A stretch of DNA of 64,000 nt from Limonium bicolor (GCA_023374045.1 CM041776.1:277411039-277475038), one strand, 5' to 3'. Counted from the first letter of the stretch, positions 1 to 12,847 are shown. The notes: generated by a model from the letters alone, not told the origin. Translations and numbers: made by a program.

Positions 1-12
1 CTTCTGTTCTGT

Positions 13-1280
13 GTGCTTACTAGTCAAGGAAATAATCTTGATGAAACAACCTGGGTAATAGACTCAGGTGCCTCCGAACATATGTGCGGTAATGAGAAAC
101 TTTTTGAAACTATGCATGACCTAAAAGAATCTCGAAGAATTATTCTGCCAGATGGTCATATGCAAACTGTTAATAAACAAGGAAGGATTATGTTAGGGGA
201 TAATTTTTTGCTGAACGATGTTTTGTTTGTTGCTAGCTTTGATTTCAATCTGATTTCAGTCAAGAAACTGGTAAAGCAAACTGGTTATCCTATATCTTCG
301 ATGAATTTTCTTGTTATTTGTAGCTTTCGTTGATTTGTAGGGGCCTTGATGAAAAGGTGGTCATAGGAAAGTCTGTGCATGTCTATATTTTCTCGTGTAA
401 AAAGTTAGATAAGATTGTCATGAAAATGTACATGCTGATAGTGATCTTATCTGTTCCAATTTGCTGTGAATGAAAGTCCAACCAGTTTATGGCATTTTAG
501 ACTGGGGCATGTCCCATTTAGAAAAACTCTACTCCTTAGGTTTAATTGAAAGGAATAGAATAGACAAGGAAATTGCCTGTGATATCTGCCATCAGGCAAG
601 AAATGTTAGAAAGCCTTTCAATGATTCTGCAATAAAAGCAAAGATTGTTTTGAGCTTATACATGTTGATGTTTGGGGACCATTCAAGGTCCCCACATATG
701 ATTAAAAACAGGTATTTCTTGACCTTGGTTGACGACTTTAGCAGAAGCACTTGGGTGGCATCTGTTAAAGAACAAATCTGATGCTTTCTATATACTTACT
801 TGTTTCATAAAACTGATAGAAAGGCAATTCAATACTAAGGTTAAGAAAATCAGGAGTGATAATGCTTTTGAGTTGGGAAGTAGCAATGAAGGTAAGACAT
901 ATTTTAGGGAAAACGGTATTCTTCACCAACCACTTGTGCTCATTCTCCCACAACAGAATGGGGTTGTGGAGAGAAAACACAAATACTTACTTGAAACTGC
1001 TAGGGCCCTTTACTTCCAAGCCAATCTTCTGCTAGAATATTGGGGTGAGTGCATCAAGTATGCTACCCACCTGATAAATAGATTACCATCTAAGGCAATA
1101 GATGGGAAGACTCCTTATGAGAAATTGTACAAAATTAAACCAGAATATTCCTTATTGAAGACATTTGGTTGCCTCTGTTATAGGACCCATGTTGAGAAAA
1201 ACAAAGGAAAGTTTGATCCTAGAAGCTCTGCTTGTGTTTACTTGGGAATAGCAGAAAATAAAAAGGGGTATAAGGGTTAG
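13..1280 (+). pseudogene. copia A protease and integrase, frameshifted
   Basis: The first reading frame (13-333) has the aspartic protease signature WVIDSGASEHM. At 470-781 follows the GAG-pre-integrase/zinc-finger part with CDICHQARNVRKPF. The integrase core is seen as LVDDFSRSTWV (first catalytic Asp, about 727-760), IRSDNAFEL (second Asp, about 850-875) and PQQNGVVERKH (catalytic Glu, about 950-980). The frame must change near 340-470 and near 729-781 to join these parts, so the polyprotein is broken. All three acidic residues of the DDE triad remain readable. The later ORF at 1326-1619 falls in the variable linker before the reverse transcriptase and contains a short internal duplication (DYLENREVNTE twice). 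Confidence 0.88.
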
Positions 1281-1768
1281 ACATACAGACTCAGACTGTC
1301 ACCATTAGCAGAGATATCACCTTTTATGAAACCCAATTTCCTCTTAAACCTGAAATACCACCATCAGAAACTGCTATCCTACACCAAGAACCTGACAGAG
1401 GAGATTCTCCCGATTATTGTGAGAGTGAGCATGGACTATCTGGAAAACAGAGAGGTGAACACTGAGCATGACTATCTGGAAAACAGAGAGGTGAACACAG
1501 AACCAACCCCTGATAGTCAAGAAATAGAACAGAAAATAACCTTCCTAGAAGATCTAGCAGAGAAAGGCACCCCCCTCCATACCTCAATGAATATGTTTTG
1601 GGAGAAATACAATTCCTGAGAGTGATATCTTTACCCAGATTCTCCATGAGAGAATAGGAAATACTGATAACAGCACAAATAGGCTGACTGAAAGCATAAC
1701 TATATCAACCCACTCATGCTCTCCTTGCTGATTCCTTATCCTCAGAATCCTACTCCTTTAATCTCCAA

Positions 1769-3309
1769 ATGCAAAAACTCAATGAACCTAGAACCTACAA
1801 GCTTGCTGTTAAAAAGAAAGAATGGGTTCAAGCTATGAAAACAGAACTGCAAGCTGTTTATGACAACAAAACCCGGAGCATAGTTGACATTCCTAAAGGA
1901 AAACACATAGTGGGATGCAAGTGGGTTTTTAAAATAAAACTGAAAGCTGATGGGAGTTTAGAAAGATATAAAGCCCGTCTGGTTGCTAAGGGATACAACC
2001 AAAAATATGGTGAGGACTACTGGGAAACATTCTCACCAGTAGTGAAAATGACAACCATTAGAATGCTTGTTGCAGTGGCTGTTAAAAGAAACTGGAAACT
2101 CAACCAACTTGACATAAACAATGCATTTCTTCATGGAAATCTCCATGAAGAAGTGTACATGGAAATTCCTGATGGTCTCAAAGAATTACACAGAAATAAA
2201 GTATGCAGATTGCATAAGTCAATCTATGGTCTTAAACAAGCATCTAGAAAGTGGTATGAGAGATTAAGCACTTTTCTGTTTGATCATGGTTATGTTCAGT
2301 CAAAGAATGATTACTCATGTTTATCAAATACAATGGTAAGTCAAGAAATATATATTATATATATATGATGGAATGACATACATGAATGATGACACTAATG
2401 CAAGACATTACAGAAGTGCTCATTAAGATTTCTCTAGATGTTGAGTTCAAGATTAAAGATTTAGGCAGATTGAATTATTTTCTGGGTATGGAATTTCTGT
2501 ACAGAGAGAAGGGATGATCCTCCACCAAGGTAAGTATGCTCAAAACCTTTTGGATGAATATTTGGATACTAACAGTGCAGTGGCCACAGTTCCCTTGCCA
2601 ACAGGTATCAAACTAGAACAAGTGCAAGATCATCCCTTACAGATGCTACTGCCTACCGAAGACTAATGGGAAAGTCAATTTTCTGGTCAACACACGGGCA
2701 GACTTGGCCTACCCAGTTCAGTTCTTGAGCCAATTCTCAAGGAGCCAAAAGAAGCCCATTATAAGGCCGCATTACACCTTCTGCAGTACATAAAGGGGGA
2801 CACACAGCAAGGAATCTTCTTTAATCGAACACCAGATCTACAGATGGAAGCATACTGCGATGCCGACTAGGCAAGCTGCTCTCTAACAAGGCGATCAATC
2901 AGTGGCTATATCATACTGTTAGGAGGAATCCCAGTCAGCTGGAAATCAAAGAAACAGCAGACAGTTTCCCTGTCCACTGCAGAATCCGAATATAGATCAA
3001 TCAGGAGAGTAACCACATAATTGACATGGTTGTCCAGATTGGCAGAAGAACTCGACATAGCAGAAATCACTCCCATCCAAGTTAACTGTGACAATAAGGC
3101 CACAGTCTATATGCTAGGAACCGGTGTTCCATGAAAGGACAAAACACATAGACCTAGACTGTCATCTGGTCAGAGAAAAATTGCAAGAAGGCCTGATTAC
3201 TCTCCAGCACATACCAGGGAACAAGCAACTGGCTGATATTTTAACTAAACAAGTTACAGCCAAAGCTTACACAGAATTCCTACAGAAGACGGGAAGTAAA
3301 ATGAGATGA
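1769..3309 (+). pseudogene. copia A reverse transcriptase and RNase H, frameshifted
   Basis: The 1769-2368 frame carries copia RT hallmarks: [41 protein letters not shown] and [13 protein letters not shown]. The catalytic box, usually YVDD, is degraded to a YMNDD-like reading around 2380 after a frame change. RNase H follows in another frame with WKSKKQQTVSLSTAESEYRS (about 2938-2998). The C-terminal end, HIPGNKQLADILTKQV, is at 3208-3255. The stop at 3307-3309 precedes the polypurine tract. Several frameshifts make this a dead copy. Confidence 0.88.
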
Positions 3310-3394
3310 ATACTGCTCCATCACAAGCACCAGACACTGTCACAATCAAGGCTCGAGTTGGAAGATCCTTCACACCCTTCACCTTGAGGGGGGC

Positions 3395-3648
3395 TGTTGG
3401 AGTATATACTATGGTCTGTATATATGGTCACGTGTCTGTAGCATAAGTCTAGTGTCCATATTAAGTGTCTCTGTAGTATTGCTTCATTCATTAGTGAAAC
3501 GGTGTAGTTTCACTCATTGTCTCATAGAGTATACATATATATATACTCTTCTGTACATGTAAAAGTCGATTAACTGAATATAATAAAGCTTCACAGTATT
3601 CTGCTGTGAAGATAGTTCTCTCTTGATTTCTTTCTGTCCGAGATCACA
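3395..3648 (+). repeat. copia A 3' LTR (right edge approximate)
   Basis: The polypurine tract TTGAGGGGGG sits at 3384-3393, and the LTR opens with TGTTGGAGTATATAC at 3395. A TATA-like stretch (GTATACATATATATAT, about 3530) and an AATAAA-type polyadenylation signal (about 3580) are in the expected order for a copia LTR. The right edge is placed at the ACA ending at 3648 by analogy with TG...CA ends. It cannot be confirmed because the partner LTR is outside the window. Confidence 0.65.
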
Positions 3649-3839
3649 ATCCCTAAAATACAGTAGCTCGAAAGTTTTAAGTTCATACACATAACTATAT
3701 AATCAGCTGATTGTAAATATCTCATGATATAACATCAATACATATCACTATGGCTGCTCTATCGTTTACCCTAGTTTACACTTTGGTATCAACGCTTGCT
3801 CCCATGGCTTCCTATAATTTTTTTCCTTTGTTGTCGCTT

Positions 3840-4213
3840 TTTGCTTTCGCATTCAATGGTTGATAAAACACTCAGTCACATTCCTCCGGGGAACTGATGC
3901 TGGTATGCATGGATCATCCCCTCTTCCGGTACATGCACCAGCAAACACAAGTTCACATTCCGTATTGTCTGCAATAAAAAATTGATCAAGCTAAAGAGTG
4001 GTCAACTTCTGTATATAAATATGTGGATGGATCTCATCTATGTCCCAATTCCCTCCCCGAATGAATCTAATACAAATGACTACATCCGATGGTGTCAGTA
4101 AGATCAACTAGTTCTCACACTTATCTTGAGTGAATCTATCATTGGTCAGGTCATTAGAATGTAGCTCTATGCTAAAGTAAGGAATTGTCTTCATAATACT
4201 TTTGTTGCTCAAA
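3840..4213 (+). pseudogene. copia B gag, N-terminal part
   Basis: The translation near 4080-4210 reads DQLVLTLILSESIIGQV and then a stretch ending in HNTFVAQ. This matches the pattern of copia gag proteins (UBN2-type): a conserved WxxxDxxILxWI block followed by the 'LGQV' segment. The upstream part (3900-4080) has stops and frame changes. The coding stretch stops at the CACTA1 insertion at 4213 and continues in the same frame at 13125. Confidence 0.7.
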
Positions 4214-4458
4214 CACTATTAGAAAATGATCTATTTCGGTGGTTCTAAAGGGCCTATTTCAACGGTTGTACAACCGCCGAAATAGGTACATCTATCTCGA
4301 CGGTTGTAACAACAAACCGCCGAAATAGGGGTTGCCAAAATCAACATCTAACCACATCTTTCTTGGCGGTTTTAGCTTACAACCGCCGACATAGGCCCTA
4401 CTTTTGTATCTATTTCAGAGGATCATAGCTTAAAACCGCCGAATAGCCCCCCCCCCCC
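4214..4458. repeat. CACTA1 left terminal and subterminal hairpin repeats
   Basis: The motif CTATTTCGGCGGTTGT (with variants) occurs repeatedly in alternating orientation, for example 4231-4244, 4254-4286, 4290-4328 and 4374-4395. Facing copies form short palindromes. In En/Spm elements such subterminal arrays are bound by the TNPA protein. The array ends in a 12-C tract (4447-4458) followed by a T tract. Confidence 0.85.
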
Positions 4459-4750
4459 TTTTTTTTGTGTTTTTTTTCTATTCTAGTTTTTATATTCACC
4501 ACAACACACTAAATGATTCAATGAGACCTGTAATATAACTGCATCCACACATGGCGCTCCAGCTCACATTCATAAAGTTCTAAAAGCGCCCAATATTAAC
4601 GGCGCGCCATAATTTGAGAGTAAACAAACCAATGCAAACAATTACACACAGAAAAAAACCAAATCACAATTCAAATCTACCATTACACCATCCACAAATG
4701 TACAAAATTACAATTACATAATAAAAAAAGTACACAAAGTATCTTCATCA

Positions 4751-6088
4751 TCAACAAGTCATTAAACTTGTGCAGACGAACTTTGACCATTCCTCAAGCA
4801 TCTCAACTATATGAGTATCTTCATATGACCACCTTGGAGCAATTCTTCGTAAGCCTTGAAAAAAATCGAACATTAATTTAAAACCTACAAGTCTAACAAC
4901 ATGTAAAGAGCTTAACTGAAACTTTCAAAGAATGTTACCTTGTTTAACAAGCGATCTGGTAAAAGGGATGACGCTGCTACTATGTCATGCATAAATCTCA
5001 TGACATAGTATTCACATTCCGAACCCTCAAGTTGCACCGGACACTATACATACACACATATTGACAATTATAAACTAGTATTTACATTATCACACAAATT
5101 TAGCAATTAAGAGTACCTTGACTAGGTTCCAAGGGATGTTATTCTTCAATGGTTTTTGCATTGTCATGAATTCAGCTCTCATGGAACTATATACATCAGT
5201 AATACAGTTTTAAATATTAGTAGGAAGTTTTGAAACAATTGTTAAGTAATAACAATGTTGTTTAAGATAACAAACTTACCCAAATATTGTGTTGGCGATC
5301 TTCGGTCTCTTTACACCCCTACCAAGTGAGTCAAATTGCAAGACTTGTGGGTGCTTCATCACCAGCATAAGCAATGACCAATGTCGACTGTTCACAAATT
5401 ACACAATGTGTTGAAATCATTAAACAACTAGCACAATTTATAAATAGATTATACAAAGAGAAATAGTTAAATACCATACCCTTGATGATATGACAGCATT
5501 ATAAATGACTTGTCTGCACATTCAAAGATGGCATTTGTCAGATATCGCATAAGGCCTTGCATGTCACTTGTCATGTGGGTTTCACAGCACATAGAAGGAC
5601 ATAGGAATCTGAAAATGTGATCTTGGTAGACTTCAATCACCTTATTATGCACATGCCTGCCCCATGAAGACAATATAATTAGTTATTTACTTTTTATTGA
5701 AACATCTAATTCATCACCAATCAATGCATTCAAATTATAAAAGGTAGATGTCACTCACATGGCAGCTAACTTAATAATCGACACATTTAACCAATCCCTC
5801 GTGAAACATTCTTGAAGTCGGACATATATATATCTCAAATCGATGTGTATCTTCTGCTTCAACTTGATAGTGAAATATCCCCTCGTGATCTTCTACAGTG
5901 ATCGAATCACTGTGAGGTGGCGTCAACAACAACGATGAGTGTAGAATCTTCATATTAGTTGACAAGCCAGCCAATATCCTTTGCTCCACCAAATCAGGTC
6001 TAATCATGAAATTGGTGGATGCCTTCGATTGAACAGGTGCAACAATTCTTTTTCCTTTTCCCTTATCAGTCTTTGGTCGTCGACTCAT
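4751..6088 (-). pseudogene. Ulp1-like (C48) cysteine protease gene inside CACTA1
   Basis: This spliced minus-strand gene is read from MSRRPKTDKGKGKR (6088) downward. An exon at about 5673-5480 (…FLCPSMCC…) joins through a GT-AG intron (donor after SYHQG, acceptor near 5395) to an exon reading RHWSLLMLV and then LQFDSLG. The last is the His-Trp...Asp part of a Ulp1/C48 catalytic domain. Further exons read KPLKNNIPWNLVKV (about 5160) and QLEGSECEYYVMRFMHDI (about 5000), which has the catalytic Cys. The usual CGYYVM is CEYYVM here. The C-terminal exon ends at a stop near 4751. Ulp1-like domains are known cargo or second genes of plant CACTA elements. The reading between 6088 and 5673 is less sure. 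Confidence 0.72.
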
Positions 6089-6499
6089 TTCCTATGATAT
6101 TAAATAATTAAGTATATAGATGTAAAGAATATTGGTTATCAATAGTTTAGAGCAATAATAAAAGTAATTACCTGCCCAGGGAGTTTGACCAATCAAACTG
6201 GCCACTGCACTGTCATAGTTTGGACAGAACGTAGTGTAGGTCTCTATGGGGCCGACACCGGTAAACATACATCACCATGTTTTGCAACAAAGTCATCCAG
6301 AAGCACCCGTGCATGGTACTATCGTAGTGGTTCACCATTTACAATATCATTTGCAGTTGAGGGGAAAAGTTTACCCCATTCCTCCATGAACCTCTTCATC
6401 TCCAGATTGTAAAAACAATGTGCACTCAGTGGGTGCTTGAATGTTATGTGGAACTTTTTTAGATGAAAATGTGAAATCCTAGTTCTATGATGATATTAA

Positions 6500-7570
6500 T
6501 GATCAAGTGAAAAATCTTAATCGTCATATATTCAATTTAAATGTTGGTCTAACCTTTAGAGATGCATGAGGAAACGACTCAGCCGAGTGGACACTACTTC
6601 CCAATATTGGTGCACTCTGCTGTGAATGGGTGATTCAACTGGTGGTCGAGAAACCTCTTAACTGCTAGGCCTCTGTGACTGATACATAGACATAGCATGA
6701 GCGATCCTCTTGTCGACCAACTAGGGTATCCTCTGCTCAATTTCAGAGATCACTCTTAGGTGCTCCTCGTAAGTGATCGTCCTCCCTTGTGCTTTTCTAG
6801 ACCCGGGTACGCCAAATGCCTGGTGGATACCAACGTGCCCACCAAACCCAATGGCACGACCTGGATGATCTTCTTTCCAAGAGCACGTGTAAGAGGATCA
6901 TCATTCCTCTCTGAAGTCAGGTGCCCTGGGTGAGCTGAGAGCTTAAGTCACCCTAATACAACATACAAATATAGTTATTAATTTATCATAAGTTCATATA
7001 CAAATGAAATGACCACTTTCACTAAAAATGAAATGATATTACTTACCATTTGAGCAATAGCTACTCTCGTGGTGTCGTCATATTAAGGATTTTTAGGAGT
7101 CGAGTTCTTCGGAATGTGGCTTAACTCCCAGACTTTCATTCTTCTGCCACTAATATCCAATGAGCCATCCATGGGCAGATATCCCTTTTGCTCCCATTCT
7201 GGTACCCGTTGAGCAATACTTTTTCCACCTAAGTGGTGAGGTACAGATTTTTCTTAGCATTTTCTTGCTGTTTCTCACGGAAAGCCTGATATGATCATGT
7301 TTAGTTAAAGTAAACAAAAAAGGACATAAGAAAGCGTAACATATGTATATATGACAATAAAATGCACTTGGAACTCCGGTGTGTGATGATGCTCAACAAA
7401 TTGTAACCATTGCTCTTCGGTGATGCCTTATAAATCTCCCATGGTGGCCTTTCATCGCCGAGATCATGATCTGGAGCCTCTGGATCTTCTGGAGCAGGCA
7501 TCTTGTAAATGAACTTGTCAGCTAACTTATTCTTGTGGTCTAGGAATTGGTTCGACATCGATGACAACAC
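6500..7570 (-). pseudogene. Ptta/En/Spm-type transposase-associated gene (Transposase_24-like)
   Basis: The minus-strand frame 7570-7301 reads PAPEDPEAPDHDLGDERPPW. Further down are …KNLYLTTLGGKSIAQRVPEW… (about 7260-7180) and a segment reading REEHLRVISEIEQRIP-like (about 6770-6720). The pattern of a basic Y/L-rich block (KN-Y-LGGKS) followed by a C-terminal coiled-coil-like part resembles the Ptta/En/Spm family that accompanies TNP2 in CACTA elements. In-frame stops (for example near 7080) show decay. It may be one transcription unit with the Ulp1-like exons downstream. Confidence 0.55.
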
Positions 7571-7617
7571 ATCCTTTTAAGCGCGGGATCCACGGAAAAA
7601 TGGGCCTACATACATGA

Positions 7618-10600
7618 TTAGTCAGTTAGCAAAAAGAACATAAATATTATATATTTTATAACATGAAGGTGTTGTATCACAAACAAATGTGCTTGATGAA
7701 TAAGATGACGCGGAACTTGCACAATCTTTCTGCCAATGACACCTTTACCCTTAAACCTGTTGTAGTGTCGTGGTTTTGGGATACCAATTGACTCCGCCTC
7801 ACTCAAATAATCGGTCACAAATTCTATGACTTCCTCAGTCACCGTTGCTTCAATAATGCTCCCTTCTGGTCGATACCTATTCTTTATTCTACTTTTCAGA
7901 ATAACCATGCACCGTTCAAAAGGGTACATGTATCGTAAGTATACCGGACCACAGAATTGTATCTCTCGAACGATATGCACAATTAGATGCACCATTATGT
8001 CAAAGAAAATATGGTGGAAAATACATCTCAAGTTGACATAATGTGAACAATTTCACATTGTAGATCATCTAGAGAGAGGTAACGTCAATTGCCTTGGAGC
8101 AAACAACGTTGAAGAAGAAACATAACCGAGTTAAAGCATTTCTGACATCAGACGGCAATATCCCTCAGATTGCAACTGGAAGAAGATGTAACATTATTAC
8201 ATGATAATCGTGAGATTCATGCCTAACAGTTTCAAATCCTTCATTGATACAATGTTCTTCCAGTTTGAAGAGTACCCAGATGGTACTTTTACTGAGTGCA
8301 GACATTTACAGAAACTAATCTTTTCAGCCTTTGAAAGCGTGTAGCATACAGGAGGTAGGTATATTCGTTTCCCATTCTCTTGTGGGTGTAAATCCTTTCG
8401 TATACCCATGGTTTGTATGTCTTTTCTGACTTTCAATCCGTCTTTTGTTTTACCGGGTATGTTGAGCAAAGTCCCACTCATTGCCTCACCAACGTTCTTC
8501 ATAATGTGCATGATGTCTAAGAAGTGTCTCATAAGAAGATGACGCCAATAAGGTAGATCCCAAAATATAGAACACTTTTTCCAAATGTTCTTTGCCGGTT
8601 TTGACGTGTTTCCAAATACATTTGCAATGTTCTTAACCTTTTCGTACACTCTCAGAGCTCAGAGGTAGACGGGCCACACGAGTTTCAGCCTGACCACTGA
8701 ACAACTTTCTCTTCATTATACGATAAAGGTGATCTTCGGGCGGAAGACGTCGATGACACATATAAAAATTCTTCCCACAATGTTTTAAACGGTCCGAACA
8801 AGTGTCTTCCTCGCATATGGGACATGCAAATGTTCCTTTCACTGTGTAACCGGACAAGTTCCCATATGCAGGGAAGTCGTTGACAATGCAGAACAACAAA
8901 GCCTTGAGCGTGAAATTTTCTCTTGCATAAGCATCATATACCACAGTCCCCTCATTCCACAATAGCTTCAGATCATCAATCAGAGGGGGTAGATACACAT
9001 CAATGTTATTACCTGGTTGCTTGGGACCAGATATTAGGAGCGATAACATGATGTACTTTCGTTTCATACACAACCACGAGGGCAAATTGTAGATCACTAG
9101 CAGAACAGGCCATGTACTGTCTTGACTACTCAACGTGCCGTACGGGTCATTACATCAGTACATAACAGCCTCAGATTCCTTCTTCATGTCGAAATGTTCT
9201 TTGTACCATTGTTGATGTTTCTCCACTGAGGCCCATCTGCTGGATGTTTAGTTTCTTATCACTTTTTGCTGCCATCTGCATGCCACCGTAAGTTCTTGCA
9301 TCTTTTCGGATTGGAAAACAACCTTTTGAACCAGGATGATCAGTAAATACCACAAAAGTTTAGCCGGAGGACTTTTTCTGAGGGGATGAGGAGTCACCAT
9401 CTTGAGCTTGTATCGAGACAATGAGCATTCGGAATGTTGTCTAGGTGTTCGTAATCACCCTATACAACACACAATTGTTGGGACATGCATGTATCTTCTT
9501 ATACTCAATCAGACATCCATTTCTTCACCTCATAAGTGATGGTAGGGGCTGTTGATCAAGGACAACACAATATGACTCTTGTTACTCCCCTTAGACACAG
9601 TTCTATCCATGACGTTCATGCCTTCTCGTGTGTCTCGGATGACCACCTCCGAGACACTATATTGAGGTCACCATGCCTCGACTAATAAATTGACGTAGAC
9701 GGAACGCTTTGTAGCACGTTCCTGAGAGACCGATCCACTTTGGATCCTTGCGAGTAGATGAGCCATTATGACATGTATAGTCAAGACAGCCTCATGAGGT
9801 ATCAGTTTCGAAACAATTGACATTCTGAGTGTATACTTCAAGAGTGTATCTCTTCACCTACGGTCCTTCCCACTGGTGAAAGCTCACATCCAGTACTACA
9901 TCTTAGAGCCCTTTCACAAGCATTGACTTCGTCATGATGGGAGGAAGCACATACCATGCTTCACTTTGGACAATCCTTCATTGAGACTAGTAAGTAAATA
10001 CTCACCAAAGAACTTTTCGCACTGAAGGGGTCTTCAGTCCATGGGATTTGAACTTCAAGTATTTTCTAAGAATCTACTAGAAACGACCACATATTCTCAA
10101 CTTTCCTTCATTACGTTCGGTACTGATCATCAGAATCAAAATTCTACACCAATAAACGGGTCGCTGTCTTCAAAGATCCAAGTACTCCTTCTCCCTCCAA
10201 GTTCCGATACATAGGTTCAAACCCTAGCCTTGACCCATCATTTTCTCTTAACAACTTACGACATTCCCATCATTGAGACAATCACTGCCTTTCATGGTAC
10301 GGAAGCTATTCGATAATAATCGTAGCCAGATGTCTTGCGCAGCGACTGAGCGCTTCGTCATATCACTCTCGAACTTTAGTTCACATGAGCGGATCCTCCT
10401 TCTGGCTGTCCTCAGAACGGGTTCTACAAAGAGTAATCAATCTTCCTCCAGCTGATCGAACATTCTTGTAGTTATCCTTTGCTACCATCTATCAGGCAGA
10501 GCAATATCTTACTGACTTCGCCCTCTTGATTTTCTGAGGGATTGATACCTAGGTATGATGATTTGCACTTCCTGCCCGTTTAGCCGGAGGAATTTTTCCA

Positions 10601-11270
10601 ATTGAGAGATTCTTGCTCAGACATGCATCGGAGATCGTGATATGTGTCCACATCTCAAGACACCATCATGAGACTGTCACATCAATTTCTGACACCCATA
10701 GGAGGTGAGTGGAGACTGTTCCCATCTGGAAGCATATATGAACCAACTCGAGAAGTGATGTGAAACTCTTGTCACTCCATCCATATCTCCCCTTCAGTTG
10801 AACAAATTCAGAACAATCGTCAATTTTGTGTACTTAATGCACGTAGGGTACAAGGTTGTTTGGACACATCCAAAAACCTTTGATACTACTCCGGCCTGTC
10901 AACAAAATTGTCCTCGACATTATCAAGCATATCATCCATTCGCTCATCGTGGTAAGTCGTCTCACTGTCAACATCGACTTCTGAATTATTAGAGAATCGA
11001 TCCGACTCGTTGGTAGTATCAAAGGTCTGCTCGGTTCTTGAGAGACACCGATCATGACTGTAGGATCTTGAAGCATTATCTGAATAGTCTCCATGAAAAG
11101 TGAATGAAACCACAGGTCTTCAGATGAAATTGTATGACGTCAATGCTGAATATTTTCACCGCCTTTATCCTGTCCTTGTGTTGCACTGCAGCTTTGCAAA
11201 ACTTTCCACATCTCGTCAAAGTGTTCCCCTCGATCACCATACATCCAGTCACGCTCCTACTAATGTGCAA
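7618..11270 (-). pseudogene. TNP2-type CACTA transposase, broken
   Basis: Read on the minus strand, an N-terminal transposase-associated segment (about 11270-10830: WMYGDRGEHFDEMW and YHDERMDDMLDNVEDNF in different frames) precedes the core. The core at 9133-8633 reads STWPVLLVIYNLPSWLCMKR, GPKQPGNNIDVYLPPLIDDL, NDFPAYGNLSGY and CPICEEDT, the heart of the TNP2 family. At 8649-8197 come DIMHIMKNVGEAMSGTLLNI and YLPPVCYTLSKAEKISFC. At 8031-7700 the DUF4218-type end reads FFDIMVHLIVHIVREIQFCG and YMYPFERCM. Several frame changes, a stop just before NDPYGTLSSQ and an extra 1.2 kb near 9.4-10.6 kb break it. Confidence 0.88.
9375..10576. other. 1.2-kb segment of unknown origin inside the TNP2 gene
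   Basis: This stretch separates the N-terminal and core parts of the TNP2-type gene. Neither strand shows recognisable protein similarity. It is bounded by near-identical direct copies of TTTAGCCGGAGGA followed by a T run (about 9359-9378 and 10579-10598). On the minus strand these copies encode the same short Pro-Pro-Ala-Lys stretch of the transposase. It could be an insertion with a long target duplication, a large intron, or a local duplication. Confidence 0.4.
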
Positions 11271-12847
11271 CAGATTACAGGTGTGAGTTATCCTACGTAA
11301 AACTAAAATATTTATGTAATATGGTTTGTATTTAGTTGCACATGTTCATTCCTATTGTAGCATGACTGGGATGATTGTCAAGTAGTCTAGCCTAACTCTA
11401 AGGTTCCAAACACAAATAAACTTGCATTTCAATTTTAACAAATCGTTGCACTTTAAAACAGAAACCGGTGCTAAATAACTTACTTGTTTTTAATATGTAT
11501 AAAGGGAAAAGTAGCTGGCTAGGTGTGGTAGACAAGCAACGATAGTAGTGAGACCTGATAAAAAAAATAAAATTGTTATGTTAAGACAAAATACAATATT
11601 ACGAAGACATTTCTAGAAAAAATTCGGCATGACCTCTTCATAATTGTACACATCCCATACTTATTATTAAGCACTCACCAAAGTCATTACAACCACAAAC
11701 ATTCCAACAATGGCGGAAATCAAACTAAATAAAATTCAATAATCAAACCACCTTTTCCAAAAAATTCAATTCTTTACTAGCTAATTGGCAAACAATTGCA
11801 TTCAAATCATCAAACCAACATTTTCAAACCACATTCTCACTAGCTAATTGTCAAAATAATCAAACCATATTTTCAATTCTTCACTGAATAAGTTCGAACT
11901 GGTTCAGATATTAAAATAAAATCGAAGTTAAAATACTTACTTGTTTTTGGGGATTTATAGAGAGAGGAGAATGTGTCCGCGAGGTAGGCTGATGTGCGAG
12001 AGATGCAGCAATACAACTTCTGATATATCTCTACAAATGCGCAAAAACAAAAAATTAGAAAGAAAACGCAGCAACTTAAATAAGTTTCATAAATGTTAAA
12101 ATTATCACTAACAAAAATGTGGATTAGAGAATCCTAAGTAGATAATAACTCTCCCGTTTATAAAAAGAAAAAATTGTTTCCTTTTGCTACTAACAAGTTT
12201 CAACCAAAATGTTATTTATAAAATAATAATTGTCCTTTCTAATTAGGTTTAACGCATAAAAGATGTCGTACTAGTGCATCATAGGTTCATAGTTAGGCTT
12301 GCAAAATTATAGTGAACGAAGAGAATGAATAATAAGTTAAAGTATATTACCGGACACCAAATGAACTGCTTTCAGCCCCGTTTCCAATCTAGCTTATAAG
12401 AGAGACGCAAACGCTCCTAAATTGTCGGTGCAAAGGGCATAAACAATATATTTTTTCATTCAGACATTACATCAAACACCTTGTATGCACAACAAATTAC
12501 ACTAATTTTACACCATTATTATACACACATTGTCCACACACAATTATATTATACACACAATCACATTCCAACTTATATTAAAGCTTTATAACAACAAAAT
12601 TTCAAATTTTACAATGAAATACGAACTTACAATATTAGGGCGTTTTCTGCTGCATCAGCGGGTCACTGGCAGTTCTGGGCGAAGACGGCGCAGTGGAGGG
12701 CGACGGGCGGAGACGGCGCAACGGTGTTGGTAGGAGCTGGTGGAGTTTTTTCGCTCGCAAATCGCCGGAAGTATTGGAGATGCGTTCGAACACAGAGAGG
12801 TCGAGAGCATGAGGGGAAGAAGAAGTTCAGGTAAGTATATTAAACTA

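Larger units (their letters stand above)
1..3648 (+). mobile_element. Ty1/copia retrotransposon A, 5' part outside window
   Basis: This is the 3' part of a copia-type LTR element. Seen in order on the plus strand are protease, integrase zinc finger and core, reverse transcriptase, RNase H, a polypurine tract (3384-3393) and a 3' LTR starting TGTTGG at 3395. The order PR-IN-RT-RH defines copia rather than gypsy. Stops and frame changes break the polyprotein at about 333, 780, 1280, 1620 and 2370, so it cannot code for a working protein. The 5' LTR and most of gag lie upstream of base 1, so target duplications cannot be checked. Confidence 0.9.
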
